22,047 bases of DNA from an uncultured bacterium (lineage in GTDB: Bacteria; Actinomycetota; Coriobacteriia; Coriobacteriales; Coriobacteriaceae), in NCBI GenBank assembly GCA_905215815.1, contig CAJMRN010000026.1, positions 1 through 22,047 on the forward strand, read 5' to 3'. The notes beneath the pieces are model-generated. The model was given only the letters and a program-made list of their open reading frames with translations, was not told the origin of the DNA and ran no database searches. Every line of letters starts with the position of its first letter. The stretch's first letter is position 1. Shown in pieces: positions 7,174 to 16,134 of this stretch. The position numbers and the translations under genes are program-made.

Positions 7174-7839
7174 CTACCCGTGATATTCGCCGTTGTATTG
7201 GATCAACGTCAGGTCCTCCACGCCATCGAGCGCGCGAATGGCGTCGGCATACGGCATATCAACGCCATCCGAGAACAGCTCGACGGCCATCTCGACCTTG
7301 TCGCCGCGCATGGTCTTGGACTTGACGGTGAACTTGGTGCGCCCAAATGCACGCACGATATCGTCGCCAGTAGTCTGACCCGTGTAGTGGATGACCATCA
7401 TGTACACGCGCGCCTTGTCCTGGTGGCTCGCAAAACCGGCGATCATCACCACGATCACCACTGCCGTGAGCCCCACGAGCGCGTACATGCCGGCACCTGC
7501 CGTAATGCCTGTGGTAATGGCCCAAAACAGATACAGCAGGTCGAGCGGGTCCTTGACCGCCGTACGATAGCGGACGATAGACAGAGCACCGACCATACCG
7601 AGCGAGATAACCACGTTGGTCGAGATCGCGAGCGTGACCATGCAGGTGAGCACGCACATGCCCACGAGCGTCACGGCAAAGCTACGCGAATACACCACGC
7701 CGGTAAAAAAGCGCTTGTACACGTAATAGATCAGGATGCCCATGGCGAGCGCCACGAGCAGCGACAGGCCGATCTTGGCAGGGTCGACCTGGCCAAACGC
7801 CTCCAAGACGGAGTTCTTAAAAAAGTCCCTGGTGCTCAT
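7174..7839 (-). CDS. DUF4956 membrane protein
   Basis: A 221-residue protein with about four membrane segments in its first 140 residues (around 23-42, 52-72, 75-90 and 105-137) and a soluble C-terminal domain of about 80 residues. The loop GALSIVRYRTAVKDPLDLLY is the hallmark of DUF4956 proteins. The biochemical role of the family is unknown, but its genes often sit beside VTC-domain and CotH genes, as here. The ATG at 7839 comes 3 nt after the stop of the VTC gene, with GGGGATATTTAGACC upstream, so translation is probably coupled. It is the last gene of the pel operon. I infer it is a membrane partner of the VTC protein, possibly helping polymer or polyphosphate handling; nothing in the sequence proves this. 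Confidence 0.88.
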   Translation of the reverse strand: MSTRDFFKNSVLEAFGQVDPAKIGLSLLVALAMGILIYYVYKRFFTGVVYSRSFAVTLVGMCVLTCMVTLAISTNVVISLGMVGALSIVRYRTAVKDPLDLLYLFWAITTGITAGAGMYALVGLTAVVIVVMIAGFASHQDKARVYMMVIHYTGQTTGDDIVRAFGRTKFTVKSKTMRGDKVEMAVELFSDGVDMPYADAIRALDGVEDLTLIQYNGEYHG

Positions 7840-7842
7840 GGT

Positions 7843-8634
7843 CTAAATATCCCCTCGGTTCTCAAAATCCGATCCCCAGTAATTAAATCCGCGCAAGTAG
7901 GCGGTCTTTTCGTAACACAGGCAGTACTTGGAGACCGCCGTGAGCTCGGCCGCGCCCGGCGGCACCATATCGCGCACCAGCTGCGGGCAAAACTCCGTAA
8001 ACTTGACCTCCATCACCAGCTTGCCGGGCTCCAGGACCGGCAGCGCGGGCAGCGTCGCGTCAAAGATATCGTAGCTTCCCACCGCGGCACGCACGTTCAT
8101 GTCAAACGTGATGCGCACGGTACCCTCATCCATCACCCACGGCTCGCGCTCGTAGTCCACGATGGTCCGTGGGCGCATCACGTTGCAGATGCACTCGATG
8201 TAGAACTCGCGGCAGAGCGGATAGGGGCTCCTCAGCAAAAAGTCGTAGTCGCCAGCCAGAATCTGCTCAAACTCGCCACGCGTGAGCGGTGCGTCCTCCT
8301 TGTAGATCCAGCTACCGTACTTCTTTTTGCGCTCGAGCTTAATCACTTTGTCGCCGCCGTTATAGATGCGCACGCGATACTTTTTGCGCATGAGAATACC
8401 GGCGTCTTTTTCCTCGTAGGCCGAGTTGCAGTAGTCGTCAAAGTACAGGCTGCGAATGGTGTAACCGCCCGCCTGCGCATGCTTGTCCAGCTTAAACACC
8501 GGCGCCATGCGACAGGCAAGCGCAGTGTGCTCACCCTCGTTAATGAGATATTTGAGCTCGTGGCGGTAACGCTCCTGCGTGGTACGCGCAGGAGGTGCCG
8601 CCAGGCGCTCAAGCAGCGCGCTAGCCCTCCTCAT
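7843..8634 (-). CDS. VTC-domain protein (polyphosphate polymerase-like)
   Basis: A 263-residue soluble protein of the VTC domain family, the triphosphate-tunnel fold that makes polyphosphate from ATP in yeast Vtc4. The tunnel's charged motifs are in order: HELKYL (Glu26, Lys28), IRSLYFDD (61-67), RVRIY (Arg87, Arg89), IKLERKK (Lys99, Glu101), VRITFD (Arg174), LVMEVKF (Glu209, Lys211) and SKYC (Lys236). The full set suggests an active enzyme that binds nucleoside triphosphate or polyphosphate. The ATG at 8634 overlaps the end of the CotH gene by 14 nt and has GGAGG 6 nt upstream, inside that gene. With CotH and DUF4956 it forms a unit at the end of the pel operon. The substrate in this setting is unknown. 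Confidence 0.9.
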   Translation of the reverse strand: MRRASALLERLAAPPARTTQERYRHELKYLINEGEHTALACRMAPVFKLDKHAQAGGYTIRSLYFDDYCNSAYEEKDAGILMRKKYRVRIYNGGDKVIKLERKKKYGSWIYKEDAPLTRGEFEQILAGDYDFLLRSPYPLCREFYIECICNVMRPRTIVDYEREPWVMDEGTVRITFDMNVRAAVGSYDIFDATLPALPVLEPGKLVMEVKFTEFCPQLVRDMVPPGAAELTAVSKYCLCYEKTAYLRGFNYWGSDFENRGDI

Positions 8635-10390
8635 ACGTATCCTCCACGACCTTACCGCCGTCCTGCACGTAAAAACACTTCATGCCGTACTGCTTGCCGT
8701 CGTCGGTAACGTAATAGTCAAACGCATCTTGCGTATAGCCGTCGGAGTTAGTGGCACGCACGCGCACAAAGTACTGGCCGGAATCGGGCGCATCGCAGGT
8801 CACCTCGGGAAGCAGCACGTCCTCTGCCTTAAAAAGCACGTCGCTTATGGCATAGTCGCGCGCAAGCTCGACGGTATAGCGAATATCGCGCGCCTCAAAG
8901 TCGTACGCGGCATCCCAGTTCAAGCGCAGCTTACCGTTATCGATCTGCGGCACACCAATGTAGAACGGCATGGGCTTTTTATAGCTCTCGCAATAGCTCT
9001 TATAGTTCTCCTCGATCTCAGAAGGAATCGCCGCGGCAATCTGCTCGTATTGATCCTTGGTGACAGGCAGATTGTCGATATCGGGCGAAGCAAAGACCAG
9101 GGATTCGGTAACCTCACGGTAGTGCTTGATCATCTTGGCCAGATGTTCCTCGGACAAATACGAGCGCAAGTCCTTGACGGCACGGTCGAGTTCGCTGCGG
9201 AACGACTTGCTGCGCAACGCGCGGTTGAACAGCACGTTGCCCCAGTAGTTGCTCACGCCGCGCTCCCAGCTCGCATAGTCCGAGAACCCCTTCAGGCTCA
9301 GCTCAAGCTTACGCAACATGCCGTCGTTATCCCAATCCAAAAAGTACCAGGTATTTGAGTTGAGCGGGCTGTACAGATAGCAGTTACGGTTCTGCGTATC
9401 GCAGTTGCCCGTCAGGATCTGAAACGCCAACCAATAGACCAGATTCTCGGTATCAAAGTAGGTGTCGAGCACGTCATCGATCTTTTGCGATTCGTCGTTG
9501 AGCGCATCGAGCATCTCGATGAGCTTGGTGTGGTCCGAGTCGCCCTTAATCTCGAGCATGCCCTCAAAGGTGGCCTGGTTGTAGTCGGGATCGTCGGCAA
9601 GCTTAATAGTTTCCTCGCTGCGATAGAAATCGAAGCTGTTCACCTTGTACAAATGCCCGTTCTTATCCAAGCCGTGCGCCTTAAGCGCCGTTTTATTGAG
9701 CTGCTCCACCTGCGTAAACAAGCCGTAGTCCTCAAAGGTGTCGTTGGACTTTTCGGTCTGGTCGCACACCCACAGATGCACAAACTGCGTGCGCAGGCCC
9801 ATCATCTGGGGAATCCCGCGGATAAGGTCGTAGGCCATCTTGTTGCGAAAACGCATGCCCTCGCCCATGTGCTTGTTAAGCGCAATCGCGCGCTGTTGGC
9901 GCCAGGTACCCTTGCCCTTTTTGAGCTCTACCTTGTAATTCTTCTGCGTATAACCGCTCGACGTCTGGCCGCGCACCTGCACGGTAGCATTGGGCGCTTC
10001 CTCGCCATAGCCAACCTCGCCGGCCACCGGGCCGTCTTCGTCGCCCGCCTGCAGCAGGCCCATAACCTGATAGCGCGCCACGCCCATGTCGGCGTAGTCG
10101 TAGACCGAGTACGTATTGATCTCGGCCCAGCTATGATCGGTGTTCTCGGAGCTGTTGCCGCGCGAGACCGTCAGGTACATGGTCACAATGCCCGAGTCAT
10201 CGTAGACCTCGTAGAGCTCGTCCTTGTCGCGGAGGTGCTTGGTACCGTCCGAGGACTCGGCCTTTTTAATCTTGTCCTGCTTTTTGACCTTTTTGGTCGA
10301 GGAGTCTTCCTGCACCGAGCAGCCCGAAAGCAGCAGCGCACCGGCAGCCGCCTCAATCAGGCGACGGCGAGACATCATCCTATCGGTCAA
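8621..10390 (-). CDS. CotH-like kinase-fold lipoprotein
   Basis: A 589-residue exported lipoprotein of the CotH family, atypical protein kinases first known from Bacillus spore coats. The N-terminus has SRRRLI followed by a hydrophobic stretch and the lipobox LLSGC (lipid-bearing Cys24); the twin arginines are compatible with Tat export. A Lys-rich linker leads to the CotH domain. That domain shows VRGQTSSGYTQKNYKVEL (about 139-156), GNCDTQNRN (328-336) and the acidic FLDWDNDG (350-357), matching the family's R-G..S, GN.D..N and WD.D motifs. The last 100 residues look like a fibronectin-III-type beta-sandwich. The TTG at 10390 has GGGAGG 5 nt upstream; the ATG at 10378 is an alternative. It overlaps pelG and the VTC gene. 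Its target may be a matrix protein or polymer. Confidence 0.87.
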   Translation of the reverse strand: MTDRMMSRRRLIEAAAGALLLSGCSVQEDSSTKKVKKQDKIKKAESSDGTKHLRDKDELYEVYDDSGIVTMYLTVSRGNSSENTDHSWAEINTYSVYDYADMGVARYQVMGLLQAGDEDGPVAGEVGYGEEAPNATVQVRGQTSSGYTQKNYKVELKKGKGTWRQQRAIALNKHMGEGMRFRNKMAYDLIRGIPQMMGLRTQFVHLWVCDQTEKSNDTFEDYGLFTQVEQLNKTALKAHGLDKNGHLYKVNSFDFYRSEETIKLADDPDYNQATFEGMLEIKGDSDHTKLIEMLDALNDESQKIDDVLDTYFDTENLVYWLAFQILTGNCDTQNRNCYLYSPLNSNTWYFLDWDNDGMLRKLELSLKGFSDYASWERGVSNYWGNVLFNRALRSKSFRSELDRAVKDLRSYLSEEHLAKMIKHYREVTESLVFASPDIDNLPVTKDQYEQIAAAIPSEIEENYKSYCESYKKPMPFYIGVPQIDNGKLRLNWDAAYDFEARDIRYTVELARDYAISDVLFKAEDVLLPEVTCDAPDSGQYFVRVRATNSDGYTQDAFDYYVTDDGKQYGMKCFYVQDGGKVVEDTYEEG

Positions 10391-11924
10391 CAGAACCTCC
10401 CCAATGGTTGCGATACACACGGACCACCGTACGCTCAAACCAACCATGCGGCTCACCCTTATGGCGGCCTTCCTCATAGCGCTGCTCGGCACGATCGAGC
10501 AAGCGGCCCAGTTGTGTAAAGCGACCCGTCTTGTCGGTCGCCACCATGGGCTGTTGACTCAGGATACGATACGGCAAGTTGGCGGTATAGGTATCGAGCC
10601 GGAACAGCGCCACGATAAAAAACACCGCCGCACCCAACAAAAAGCCAAAGCCGTAAAACTGCTGCGGTAAAAGCAACGACACGGCGGTCGCCAGCCCTGC
10701 CACACCGGCAAACAGGCCCGAGGCCAGCACGGCTCCCTTGTAGTCGGTAAAGTACAGCAAGATGAGCATCACCGTATTGCCCACGGCATACAGACCATAG
10801 CCCACGCACAGCGTGCGAAAATACCCGTGCATAAGGCTGTTAAAGCCCAGCGGCAGGGCCGAGAGCACCGTGGTCTCGAGCGAGATGACCGCCGCGGTCA
10901 CAAACAGCTGCTTGAGCGCGCAAAACCACAGCTCCCGGTTGAGCGTGGCGAGCATTTCCTCCTCGGCAACCACAATATCGCCCACTACGCCGCCGTCGTT
11001 AAACAGGCTGTAGTAGTCGCGGTAACGCGGATAGAAGTTGACCTCGACCGAGACCACAAAGTTGACGGTCGTGACCAGTATCGTCAAAAACGCGATGAGC
11101 GCCGGCACATCGTGGTAGGGCGCACCATAAAACAAGCCCTTGACCTGCACGCCAATGGGACCGGCCCAAATAATCACCAGGTGTGCAAAGAGCCCCAGGT
11201 TGGTAAACAGGCCCGTGAGCGCCAGCGGCATAAACTGATCGAGCCACCGCAAAAAGAGCCAGGGGCCGCGGTCGCTCTGAGGAAAATACCGGTACAGCAG
11301 CACCACATCCCAGGCGAGCATGACGCCGTAGCCCAGGGCGATTGATGCCAACAGGCCCTCGACCGGCGGCAGCCCCAGCGCGAGCGTGGCCAGGGCGCAC
11401 ACGCACGCCACGCCAATGGCGGCCGCAAAGCTGCACAGGATACCGCGGTAATCCTTGATGGCCGTGAGATAGCTCATACCGTTCCAGTTGACGATCATAA
11501 TGTTGAACAGCCACAGGCACAGCAGCCCCTGCAGCAGCGTGGCGCCCGAGAACAGCAAAAATACGCCGTAGAGCACCGTGCCAGCAACCAGCATGATGGC
11601 GTTGGAGCCCCAAAACGAGGGCAAGACCTCCTCTTCGCGCTCGGCAAAGAGCATGTCGGCCAAAAAGCGGGTGACAGGCATGGAGAAAAAGCTCGTGAGC
11701 GTAAGCGACGCCAGCAGCGTATAGGTCACCATGCACACCAGCAAATCCTGGTTGGCACGGCCCACACCCCACAGACCGCACAGCACCAAAATACCCACCT
11801 GGAGCAGCACGCCCAGCAGCATGGGGCCCGTGCACACAATGCCGGCGTAGCCATAGGCGCGCATCGTGGCAAACAGACCCTTGCGCCTAAACAGGCGCTT
11901 GAGCTCAAAACCGATTCCGGCCAC
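10380..11924 (-). CDS. pelG: PelG, Pel polysaccharide membrane exporter
   Basis: A 514-residue integral membrane protein with about 12 hydrophobic segments, of the PelG branch of the MVF/MATE-like flippase superfamily. The N-terminus MAGIGFELKRLFRRKGLFA is the family signature, and the following segments (TGPMLLGVLLQVGILVLCGL and others) are typical. In the Pel system PelG forms the inner-membrane synthase-transport complex with PelF, PelD and PelE. The GTG at 11924 lies 3 nt after the pelF stop, with AGAGGGGGAG upstream. The C-terminal 35 residues are a basic cytoplasmic tail. Its end overlaps the start of the CotH gene, so the operon continues directly. Confidence 0.94.
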   Translation of the reverse strand: MAGIGFELKRLFRRKGLFATMRAYGYAGIVCTGPMLLGVLLQVGILVLCGLWGVGRANQDLLVCMVTYTLLASLTLTSFFSMPVTRFLADMLFAEREEEVLPSFWGSNAIMLVAGTVLYGVFLLFSGATLLQGLLCLWLFNIMIVNWNGMSYLTAIKDYRGILCSFAAAIGVACVCALATLALGLPPVEGLLASIALGYGVMLAWDVVLLYRYFPQSDRGPWLFLRWLDQFMPLALTGLFTNLGLFAHLVIIWAGPIGVQVKGLFYGAPYHDVPALIAFLTILVTTVNFVVSVEVNFYPRYRDYYSLFNDGGVVGDIVVAEEEMLATLNRELWFCALKQLFVTAAVISLETTVLSALPLGFNSLMHGYFRTLCVGYGLYAVGNTVMLILLYFTDYKGAVLASGLFAGVAGLATAVSLLLPQQFYGFGFLLGAAVFFIVALFRLDTYTANLPYRILSQQPMVATDKTGRFTQLGRLLDRAEQRYEEGRHKGEPHGWFERTVVRVYRNHWGGSVDR

Positions 11925-11927
11925 TGG

Positions 11928-13355
11928 CTACTCCCCCTCTCTGGGCAGGTCAAACGCACGCGCCGTCTCGTCGTACAGCGCGCGATAGTTGGCGAGCATC
12001 TGCTCGTGCAAAAAGTACGTGGCAACGCGACGCTGGCCGCGCTCCCCCATCTCAATGCGACGAGCGCGGCTTATGCACATGCGCTCCATGGCATCGGCCA
12101 AGCCCTTGCGATACATAGGCGGCGTCACATAACCTGCCACGCCAAAGTCGTCGCCCGGGGCGCCCTCGAGCAGCTCGCGGCAGCAGCCCACCTCGGTCGT
12201 CACGCAGGGACGACGCGCTGCAAGCGACTCCAGCACGCTGAGCGGCTGGCCCTCGGAGATACTCGTCAAAATGGTAAAGTCGAGCTTTTCCATGTACTCG
12301 ACCACGTTGACGCGGCCGGTAAAGATCAGATCGCGCACGCCCAGGGTATCGACGAGTGCATGGCACTCGGCGCCGTACTCCTCGTCGTCCACGCCGCCCA
12401 TGATGTGCAGGCGCACCTTGGGCAGGCGCTCGTGCAGCTCAAAGAAGGCATAGATCATGGTCTTGACGTCCTTGATGGGCGCCAGGCGCACCACCGCGCC
12501 AATGTCCACCCAGCCGTCATCGGGCTTTAAGGGTATGTCCTTAAAGCAATCGAACTGGATGCCGTTGGGGATGACCAGGCATTTGTCCGCATCACAGCCC
12601 ATATCGATCTGCGTCTTGCGGGCATTGTGAAACAGGCTCGTCACGCGAAAGGCGCGACGGTAGATCTCCTCCGAAAGCAGGTAGAAAAAGCGGATCCAGC
12701 GATCCTTAAACGACGGCACAACCCAGTCGGCGCGAATGATCTCTTCCTCGCGTTCGCGGGTATAGATGCCGTGCTCGGTGAGCAGCACCGGCGCAAGGTG
12801 AACACTTGAGCCCAGGCAGGCGAGCAGGCCGCCGTAGCCGGTCGAGATGGCATGGTACACATCGGCCACCGGCACCTCGCTGCCCAGCAGATAGAGCACT
12901 GGCAGCAGCATGGAGCGCATAGTGTGGAATGCATCGGCAAAGGGCGTGTAGGGGTACTCGGCCAGGCACACGTCGCGAAAGATATCCATAAAGGTGCGGC
13001 TCTGCAAAAACGAGAGCGGATGCACGCGACGGCGCTGGAAGATATCGAACAGCACGTCCCAATCCGGATTGGAGAGCGACACCAGGCGGCGCAACGCCTC
13101 GCGCTCGCGGTCGTTATAGTCTGCCTCTTCCTGCTCGCCAGAAAGGCGCAGGGCGTCGTCCAGGAACACCTCGTGCACCTCGACCACGTTTTTGGGCAGC
13201 TCGTAGACAAACTTGCCGCGGTCGGCAGCATGCGCGCCAATCACCCACAGCACAAACTCGTGCTCGGGCATGGCCTGGATATAGCCGTGCATCCAGGTGG
13301 ACACGCCGCCGTGCACATAGGGGTAGCAACCCTCGAGCACCAAGCAGATTCTCAT
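11928..13355 (-). CDS. pelF: PelF, Pel polysaccharide glycosyltransferase (GT4)
   Basis: A 475-residue cytosolic glycosyltransferase that polymerises the Pel chain, which in characterised systems is rich in N-acetylgalactosamine from UDP-GalNAc. The N-terminus MRICLVLEGCYPYVHGGVST is diagnostic for PelF (DUF3492), with the GGVSTW loop at 16-21. TEHGIYTRER (193-202) and VIPNGIQFDCF (261-271) are also family motifs. The GT4 catalytic E-x7-E motif is intact (Glu368 to Glu376, EGQPLSVLE). The ATG at 13355 overlaps the TGA of the deacetylase gene (ATGA). No UDP-GlcNAc epimerase gene is found in this operon, so the sugar nucleotide must be made elsewhere. Confidence 0.95.
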   Translation of the reverse strand: MRICLVLEGCYPYVHGGVSTWMHGYIQAMPEHEFVLWVIGAHAADRGKFVYELPKNVVEVHEVFLDDALRLSGEQEEADYNDREREALRRLVSLSNPDWDVLFDIFQRRRVHPLSFLQSRTFMDIFRDVCLAEYPYTPFADAFHTMRSMLLPVLYLLGSEVPVADVYHAISTGYGGLLACLGSSVHLAPVLLTEHGIYTREREEEIIRADWVVPSFKDRWIRFFYLLSEEIYRRAFRVTSLFHNARKTQIDMGCDADKCLVIPNGIQFDCFKDIPLKPDDGWVDIGAVVRLAPIKDVKTMIYAFFELHERLPKVRLHIMGGVDDEEYGAECHALVDTLGVRDLIFTGRVNVVEYMEKLDFTILTSISEGQPLSVLESLAARRPCVTTEVGCCRELLEGAPGDDFGVAGYVTPPMYRKGLADAMERMCISRARRIEMGERGQRRVATYFLHEQMLANYRALYDETARAFDLPREGE

Positions 13356-15232
13356 TTATCGCCACCCTCCTTGCGCGCAATGGTCACCGTCTTGTCCGTG
13401 GCTTTGACCAGGTACAGGTCGCCCGTCAGATGCGTAATCTCGCCACCCGTGACCGCACCCGGCTCGCCGTTGTTGGCGCGGAACATGAGCCACGCCTCAT
13501 CGTGGAAATTGCCCAGACTGAGCGTCCAGGCATCCGCGTCGGTATCCACACTCACCGTCACGGACGAAAAGCGCTGGATGGCGCCTGAGCATTCCGAGCC
13601 GGTCTGGCGGCGCAGATCGGGCGCAGACTTGGTAAGCCAGTCCAGGTAGTCGGTCAGGCCGCCCTTGTAGACCTCCCAGCCCTCCGTAGCGCCGCGATCG
13701 GGATCGAGCAGATCGTCCGGGTGCATAAAATGCGTGCTCACGTAGTGCATGTTGAGCTCGGACACTGCGGCCAGGCGCATGTAAGAATCGTCGACCATGC
13801 CGCCCGAGACAATACGCGGCTGCTCCACAATGCCATCGCTCGCCACGCCAAACTCCTGCACGTACGGAAGGTCGGTGCCATCCTCAAAATACGTACTGGC
13901 AACGGTCTTAATGCGCGGCACGTCCTCGCCAATAATCTTGCGCGCGCGGGCCGAAAGGATATTTGACGGCGGCACGTAGACCGAGCCGTGCGCATTGGGC
14001 AGCACCTCGTCCTGAAAGGCGATAAGTTCATTGAGCGATGCGACGAGTGTTTCCTTGTTCTTCCACGTCTTGTAGTCGTACAGCGTGCCGTAGTCGGTGT
14101 CCCAAAGCGCCAGCGGCTGATGGTTGTAACCGTGAAAGCCCAGCTCTCCGCCCATCTGCAGCAGCATGCCGCCAAAGTAGCGGAACTGCGTGGTATCGGC
14201 TTGGCGCGCGGGCTCGGTCTGGTTGACCGCGTCCTCGTAGTTTTCGATCATCACGCCGGTATAGCGAATGCCGTATTTTTGCGCGAGCTTTTGCAGATCG
14301 GGCCACCAGACCTTGGCATAAAAGTCGGCAATGGAAAGCCCGTAGTCGCGCTTGATGTAGGTGCCGTCGCCCGAGGGCACGGGGCTGGGAAAGTCGTCCA
14401 GATAGAAGACGGCGCTGTTGATGACGGGGTAGGCCGTGGCATCGCCCAGCAAGCTGATTGCCGCGGCGTAAAACCCGCGCATGACCTTGTCGTAGACACC
14501 GATATTGCACACCACGGTGCGTCCGCTACCGCAGTCATTGGACCAAATGAGCGGGACGCCCGCATCGCCGGTCTTAGCCCACTCACGCGCCGTCTCGCGC
14601 AGCGAAACCGAAAGCGACGAATCAAAGGGGTCCGAGAGCTCGTAGCACTCTCCCCCGCCCAGCATAAAGTCCTCACTCGGCACAATACTTTCGGCTTTTA
14701 CATAGTCGTATCCGGCCGATTCAATGCCAAGCTTGGGGGCAATCACTTGCAGATAGCTCGAGTTGTCCGGCGGCATGGCGAGCATAAGCGAACCGCCGGC
14801 ACTCACCCAACTCATAATGTCGGTCAGGTGCGTACCGAGCCCATCGAGCGACGGCATAAGCAAAATCATGCGATCGAAGGAGGCCAACGAGGGAATGGCG
14901 TCCGCGCCGTCCAGGGCAAGGTCCACGTCGCGGCGCGCGATCTTCATGTCGAGCAGGATCTGGTCAAACTGCTCCTTTACGTCCTCGACGCCGGCTTGGT
15001 CGGAGTCGGTAATGACCAGGCATCTGGGCTTTTGGCCAAATATCGCCGAGGAGGCTGGTACCGCATCGTTGGCGGCAAGCATCCCCAGCTTATGCTGGCC
15101 CGCACTGTACTGCACGCCGGCGCGCTCCACCAGCAGCACGGCGGCCATGGCAATAAAGACCGCCCACACCACAAGCAGTCCCATCCAGCGAAAATGGCCC
15201 GCACGGTCGCGGATATGCTGTACCACGCTCAT
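13352..15232 (-). CDS. pelA: PelA-type membrane-anchored polysaccharide deacetylase (DUF2194)
   Basis: A 626-residue protein with one membrane anchor (about residues 16-36, MGLLVVWAVFIAMAAVLLV) and a large extracellular part. A first domain (about 65-265) resembles a flavodoxin- or glutamine-amidotransferase-like fold (CLVITDSDQAG, MILLMPSLDGL). The deacetylase domain carries YLDDFPSP (277-284, catalytic or metal-binding Asp279/Asp280), HGYNH (His367, His371) and HFMHPDD (His501, His504). A beta-rich C-terminal domain follows. The glycoside hydrolase domain found in the Pseudomonas PelA is absent, as in Gram-positive pel loci. It should remove acetyl groups from the nascent polymer to give it positive charge. 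The ATG at 15232 overlaps the upstream TGA and has GGAGAGGAGG 4 nt before it. Confidence 0.87.
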   Translation of the reverse strand: MSVVQHIRDRAGHFRWMGLLVVWAVFIAMAAVLLVERAGVQYSAGQHKLGMLAANDAVPASSAIFGQKPRCLVITDSDQAGVEDVKEQFDQILLDMKIARRDVDLALDGADAIPSLASFDRMILLMPSLDGLGTHLTDIMSWVSAGGSLMLAMPPDNSSYLQVIAPKLGIESAGYDYVKAESIVPSEDFMLGGGECYELSDPFDSSLSVSLRETAREWAKTGDAGVPLIWSNDCGSGRTVVCNIGVYDKVMRGFYAAAISLLGDATAYPVINSAVFYLDDFPSPVPSGDGTYIKRDYGLSIADFYAKVWWPDLQKLAQKYGIRYTGVMIENYEDAVNQTEPARQADTTQFRYFGGMLLQMGGELGFHGYNHQPLALWDTDYGTLYDYKTWKNKETLVASLNELIAFQDEVLPNAHGSVYVPPSNILSARARKIIGEDVPRIKTVASTYFEDGTDLPYVQEFGVASDGIVEQPRIVSGGMVDDSYMRLAAVSELNMHYVSTHFMHPDDLLDPDRGATEGWEVYKGGLTDYLDWLTKSAPDLRRQTGSECSGAIQRFSSVTVSVDTDADAWTLSLGNFHDEAWLMFRANNGEPGAVTGGEITHLTGDLYLVKATDKTVTIARKEGGDK

Positions 15233-16134
15233 CGGGCCTCCTCTCCGTTGCGCCAAAAAGCCAGCTCCTCGCGGTTGGCGGCGCTCAAGTACACATGCTG
15301 TTTATCAATCGCATCGATCACACGGTGGACTTCGTCACCGTCGCGGCGCATCACCGCCAGGCGCAGGCAAAGCATCCAAACCTCCTGCTCCTCGGGCACG
15401 TCGAGCACCAGCTGGTCGGTCACGGCCTGCGCCTCGTCGATCTGGTCGACATCAGCCAGCGCCGCGGCATACCGAATACGCAGCTCAACGGAGTCCTCGC
15501 GCTCGCAGCGGCGCGCAAGCAGGCGCGCGTACTGTTGGCGCTGAATCTGAGCCACGCGTCCCTCGGCCAAGCCCGAGTCCAAGTATTCACCAAGAAAATC
15601 ACAGTATTCATTGAGGTTATGCGCGCTCGGGTCGGTCTTAAAGGCGTGCTCCAGCTGCTGTAGTTTAAGGTCGGACTCCTTGGAGATCTGCGCCACCGCC
15701 GTCGCGGCATAGTGCGCCACCTCAACGTCATCGTTCAGCTTAGCCGCCTGCAGCTGCGCCAGATACGCATCGGGCTCCTCGGTGAGCATGGAGAGCATTA
15801 AGCGGCGCCGGTCTGCCGGGTCGTTAACGATGAGCGCCTCCTCGAGCGGGATCACGCCTGCATCGGCTTCACGGTCGTGCACCAAGATGCTGCGATGCAG
15901 CTCGTCGTTAATGCGCAGCGATTCCAACGTGGCGTCCTTGGGGTCCGCACCAAACACGGCGCTGCGCGCGATAAGCAGCACCACCAGCAGCGGCCCCCAC
16001 AACGGCACGAGCACCATCACGGCCAGCATATGCCCGCGCACCGGCAGCAGGCCCAACTTCATAAGCGTCCACAAAACCAGGCAAACCAGCGCATGAATCA
16101 GCAGCAAGACGGCAGCAACGACAAGCGAGATCAA
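15229..16134 (-). CDS. pelE: PelE-like membrane protein with helical repeats
   Basis: A 301-residue protein with two N-terminal membrane helices (about 2-24 and 36-60) and a cytoplasmic helical-repeat (TPR/HEAT-like) domain. The repeat signs are SMLTEEPDAYLAQLQAAKLN, YAATAVAQISKESDLKLQQL and a string of paired helices to the end. This is the architecture and length of PelE, which joins PelD in the inner-membrane Pel complex. Sequence similarity to known PelE is weak by eye, so the call rests mainly on architecture and position between pelD and pelA. The start is a TTG at 16134 overlapping the pelD TGA, with GAGGGGGATATCGC upstream. Confidence 0.8.
   Translation of the reverse strand: MISLVVAAVLLLIHALVCLVLWTLMKLGLLPVRGHMLAVMVLVPLWGPLLVVLLIARSAVFGADPKDATLESLRINDELHRSILVHDREADAGVIPLEEALIVNDPADRRRLMLSMLTEEPDAYLAQLQAAKLNDDVEVAHYAATAVAQISKESDLKLQQLEHAFKTDPSAHNLNEYCDFLGEYLDSGLAEGRVAQIQRQQYARLLARRCEREDSVELRIRYAAALADVDQIDEAQAVTDQLVLDVPEEQEVWMLCLRLAVMRRDGDEVHRVIDAIDKQHVYLSAANREELAFWRNGEEAR

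Noticed and set aside
7126..8709. 527-codon plus-strand frame opposite DUF4956 and VTC genes
   Set aside because: High GC keeps antisense frames open. The product is His/Arg-rich with no recognisable domain, while the minus-strand genes carry clear family motifs.
13988..15544. 518-codon plus-strand frame opposite the PelA-type gene
   Set aside because: Antisense shadow of the deacetylase gene and of part of pelE; no ribosome binding site or family motif.
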